Assembly (NCBI GenBank): GCA_900551075.1
Contig: URVB01000004.1
Location: forward strand, 1-64,000
Length of the DNA: 64,000 nt
From: an uncultured Blautia sp.
GTDB lineage: Bacteria; Bacillota; Clostridia; Lachnospirales; Lachnospiraceae
Reading direction: 5' to 3'
Positions 62,504 to 64,000 of the stretch are shown here, piece after piece. The notes under the pieces were generated by a model. That model made no database searches. It saw nothing but the letters and a program-made list of their open reading frames with translations, and was not told the DNA's origin. The position numbers and the translations under genes were made by a program. Each line of letters opens with the position of its first letter. Position 1 is the first letter of the stretch.

Positions 62504-64000
62504 ATGGAACATTGTCGCTTAGAAGTGCGAAATTTACATAAACGTTTTCCGGGTGTGTATGCCGTAAAAGGCGTCAGTTTCCAGATCGCGCCTGGCGAGG
62601 TCCATGCTCTTGTAGGTGAAAATGGTGCAGGTAAATCAACCTTGATGAAAATGATTACCGGGGAATATATTCCGGATGAAGGGGAGGTGCTTCATAACGG
62701 TGATGTTATAAAACCAAAATCCATATCGGATTCTCAGAAGTTTGGCATTACCATGATTCATCAGGAGCTGGCTCCTCTTCCAGATATGACTATTGCAGAG
62801 AATATTTTTCTGGGACAGGAAGTAATGAAGGGAAAGTTTCTGAATGACCGTGAAATGGTCCGGCAGACAAAAGAAATTCTTAAAGAATATAATATGGATT
62901 TTGATCCGAAAATGAAGGTGCGCAGATTGAGTGTGGCGCAGATACAGATGCTTGAAATTATCAAGGCTGTAAGAAAAAATGCGGATATCATTATAATGGA
63001 CGAGCCTACATCCTCTTTGTCGAATGATGAATCACAGAAGCTTTTCCAGGTTATTAAAGAATTAACAGAAAAACAGGTATCCATTATTTATATTTCACAT
63101 CGTCTGGAGGAGATTTTGAAGCTGGCGGACAGAATTACTGTTCTGCGCGACGGGGAATACATAAAGACTGTCAGTGCAGATGGTGTTGCCCAAAAGGAGT
63201 TGGTAGAGATGATGGTTGGCCGGGCACTGGCTCAGATTTATCCCAAAGAGGACGTTCCCATAAGGGATGTGGTAATTGAGGCCAGAAACCTGACACGCAG
63301 TGGTGTCTTTGAAAATATCAGTTTTCGGGTTCATGCCGGAGAAATATTAGGATTCTCAGGACTTGTAGGTGCTGGAAGAAGTGAAATAATGAACGCAATT
63401 TTTGGTATGGATAAGCTGGACGGCGGAGAGATTTTAATTGATGGAAAAACAGTTTCAATAAAAAAGCCTCAGGATGCTATTAGAAATAAAATTGCGCTGG
63501 TCAGTGAAGACAGAAAAGTATATGGGCTTGTGCTTTGCAGGTCTATAAGGGAAAATGTGTCTTTGCCGAATCTGTCCAGACTTCATAAGGAACCGCTGAT
63601 CCATACACGCAGGGAAAAGCGGGAGGTGGAAAAATACAGGGAAGCACTTGGAATTAAATGCTCCGGTATCCATGTTGATGCGGGTACACTTTCCGGAGGA
63701 AACCAACAGAAAGTTGTACTTGCAAAATGGCTGCTTTCAGAGCCTAGGGTGCTGATTTTGGATGAACCTACCAGAGGTATTGATGTAGGTGCAAAATTTG
63801 AAATTTATAAAATGATGGTTGATCTGGCCAAAAAAGGCATCGCAATTATTATGATTTCATCAGAGCTTCCGGAAGTAATGGGCATGAGTGACCGCATTCT
63901 TGTGATTTCCAGGGGGAAAATCACAGGTTCGTATACGAGGGACGAAATTGGCGCCGGAGAGGTGACACAGAATAACCTGCTTAACAGTGCGCTGCAGGAA
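62504..64000 (+). CDS. sugar ABC transporter ATP-binding protein (RbsA/MglA type), 3' end outside the window
   Basis: At least 499 residues, open at the window edge. Two tandem ATPase domains: Walker A HALVGENGAGKSTLMKM (about 36-52), signature LSVAQIQMLEI, Walker B IIIMDEPTSSLS, then in the second half FSGLVGAGRSEIM as degenerate Walker A, TLSGGNQQKVVLAKWL as a strong signature and LILDEPTRGIDVG. This double-domain layout is that of RbsA/MglA/XylG. It drives import of the operon's sugar; the permease and binding protein must follow beyond 64000. ATG 62504 after GAGGAGG. Confidence 0.95.
   Translation, partial: MEHCRLEVRNLHKRFPGVYAVKGVSFQIAPGEVHALVGENGAGKSTLMKMITGEYIPDEGEVLHNGDVIKPKSISDSQKFGITMIHQELAPLPDMTIAENIFLGQEVMKGKFLNDREMVRQTKEILKEYNMDFDPKMKVRRLSVAQIQMLEIIKAVRKNADIIIMDEPTSSLSNDESQKLFQVIKELTEKQVSIIYISHRLEEILKLADRITVLRDGEYIKTVSADGVAQKELVEMMVGRALAQIYPKEDVPIRDVVIEARNLTRSGVFENISFRVHAGEILGFSGLVGAGRSEIMNAIFGMDKLDGGEILIDGKTVSIKKPQDAIRNKIALVSEDRKVYGLVLCRSIRENVSLPNLSRLHKEPLIHTRREKREVEKYREALGIKCSGIHVDAGTLSGGNQQKVVLAKWLLSEPRVLILDEPTRGIDVGAKFEIYKMMVDLAKKGIAIIMISSELPEVMGMSDRILVISRGKITGSYTRDEIGAGEVTQNNLLNSALQE

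Overview
The window looks like the chromosome of a spore-forming, low-to-moderate GC Firmicute of the gut Lachnospiraceae type (Blautia, Dorea or Mediterraneibacter-like; inferred from gene content, not from a marker-gene comparison). Support comes from the sporulation genes spoIID, a spoIIQ-like gene and spoVT, strong AGGAGG ribosome binding sites, clostridial mobilizable-element genes (tnpV, a MOBV relaxase) and sugar utilisation loci of the gut Clostridia kind.

Layout. 1-583: six tRNAs (Val, Thr, Tyr, fMet, Phe, Lys); the last has an abnormal acceptor stem. 856-7924: a redox cluster under a MerR-type promoter, alternating aldo/keto reductases and flavodoxin/FMN proteins, with five decayed genes and a stray copy of one gene's first 16 codons. 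8437-17030: an accessory island made of a complete insertion sequence (16-bp ends, 10-bp flanking repeat), a frameshifted Avs-like nuclease-STAND NTPase, a YhcG-type PD-(D/E)XK nuclease with twin palindromes, and an IS110 wreck that has replaced the 5' end of an M20 peptidase gene. 17003-20773: peptidase, ribokinase, deoC (frameshifted in a G run) and a glutamine-amidotransferase-like protein, followed by a MITE-like inverted-repeat element.

21134-29329: a plant-glycoside locus (GH43, GH78 alpha-L-rhamnosidase, GPH symporter; divergent GH1 beta-glucosidase and AraC regulator). The enzymes lack export signals, so import before hydrolysis is inferred. 29569-34169: small exported peptide, metallophosphoesterase, spoIID-spoIIQ pair, GIY-YIG protein, hemolysin III. 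34170-38430: a graveyard of adhesin, IS4, IS1182 and Rhs fragments. 38438-42693: an Rhs polymorphic toxin, candidate immunity gene, holin and broken endolysin on the minus strand.

42731-53105: an integrative mobilizable element with a tyrosine integrase read through into a mobilization protein, a replication/mobilization ATPase, a candidate oriT, a MOBV relaxase, tnpV, a DNA methyltransferase, and a complete-looking type IIS restriction-modification system (HTH regulator, fused double adenine methylase, AlwI-like endonuclease). It truncates rhs on the left and rpiB on the right. Its ATPase, relaxase and first methyltransferase carry in-frame stops, so the element is probably no longer autonomous, while the restriction cargo is intact.

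53812-57684: spoVT, DAHP synthase, a VanY-like peptidase and pncB. 57890-59127: tRNA-Gln followed by a small island with a HEPN/MNT toxin-antitoxin pair, closed by a degraded copy of the tRNA-Gln 3' half. 59294-64000: LacI regulator and the start of a sugar operon (ketose 3-epimerase, PfkB kinase, ABC ATPase that runs off the window). The main themes are stacked mobile elements, defence cargo and gene decay between conserved housekeeping blocks.
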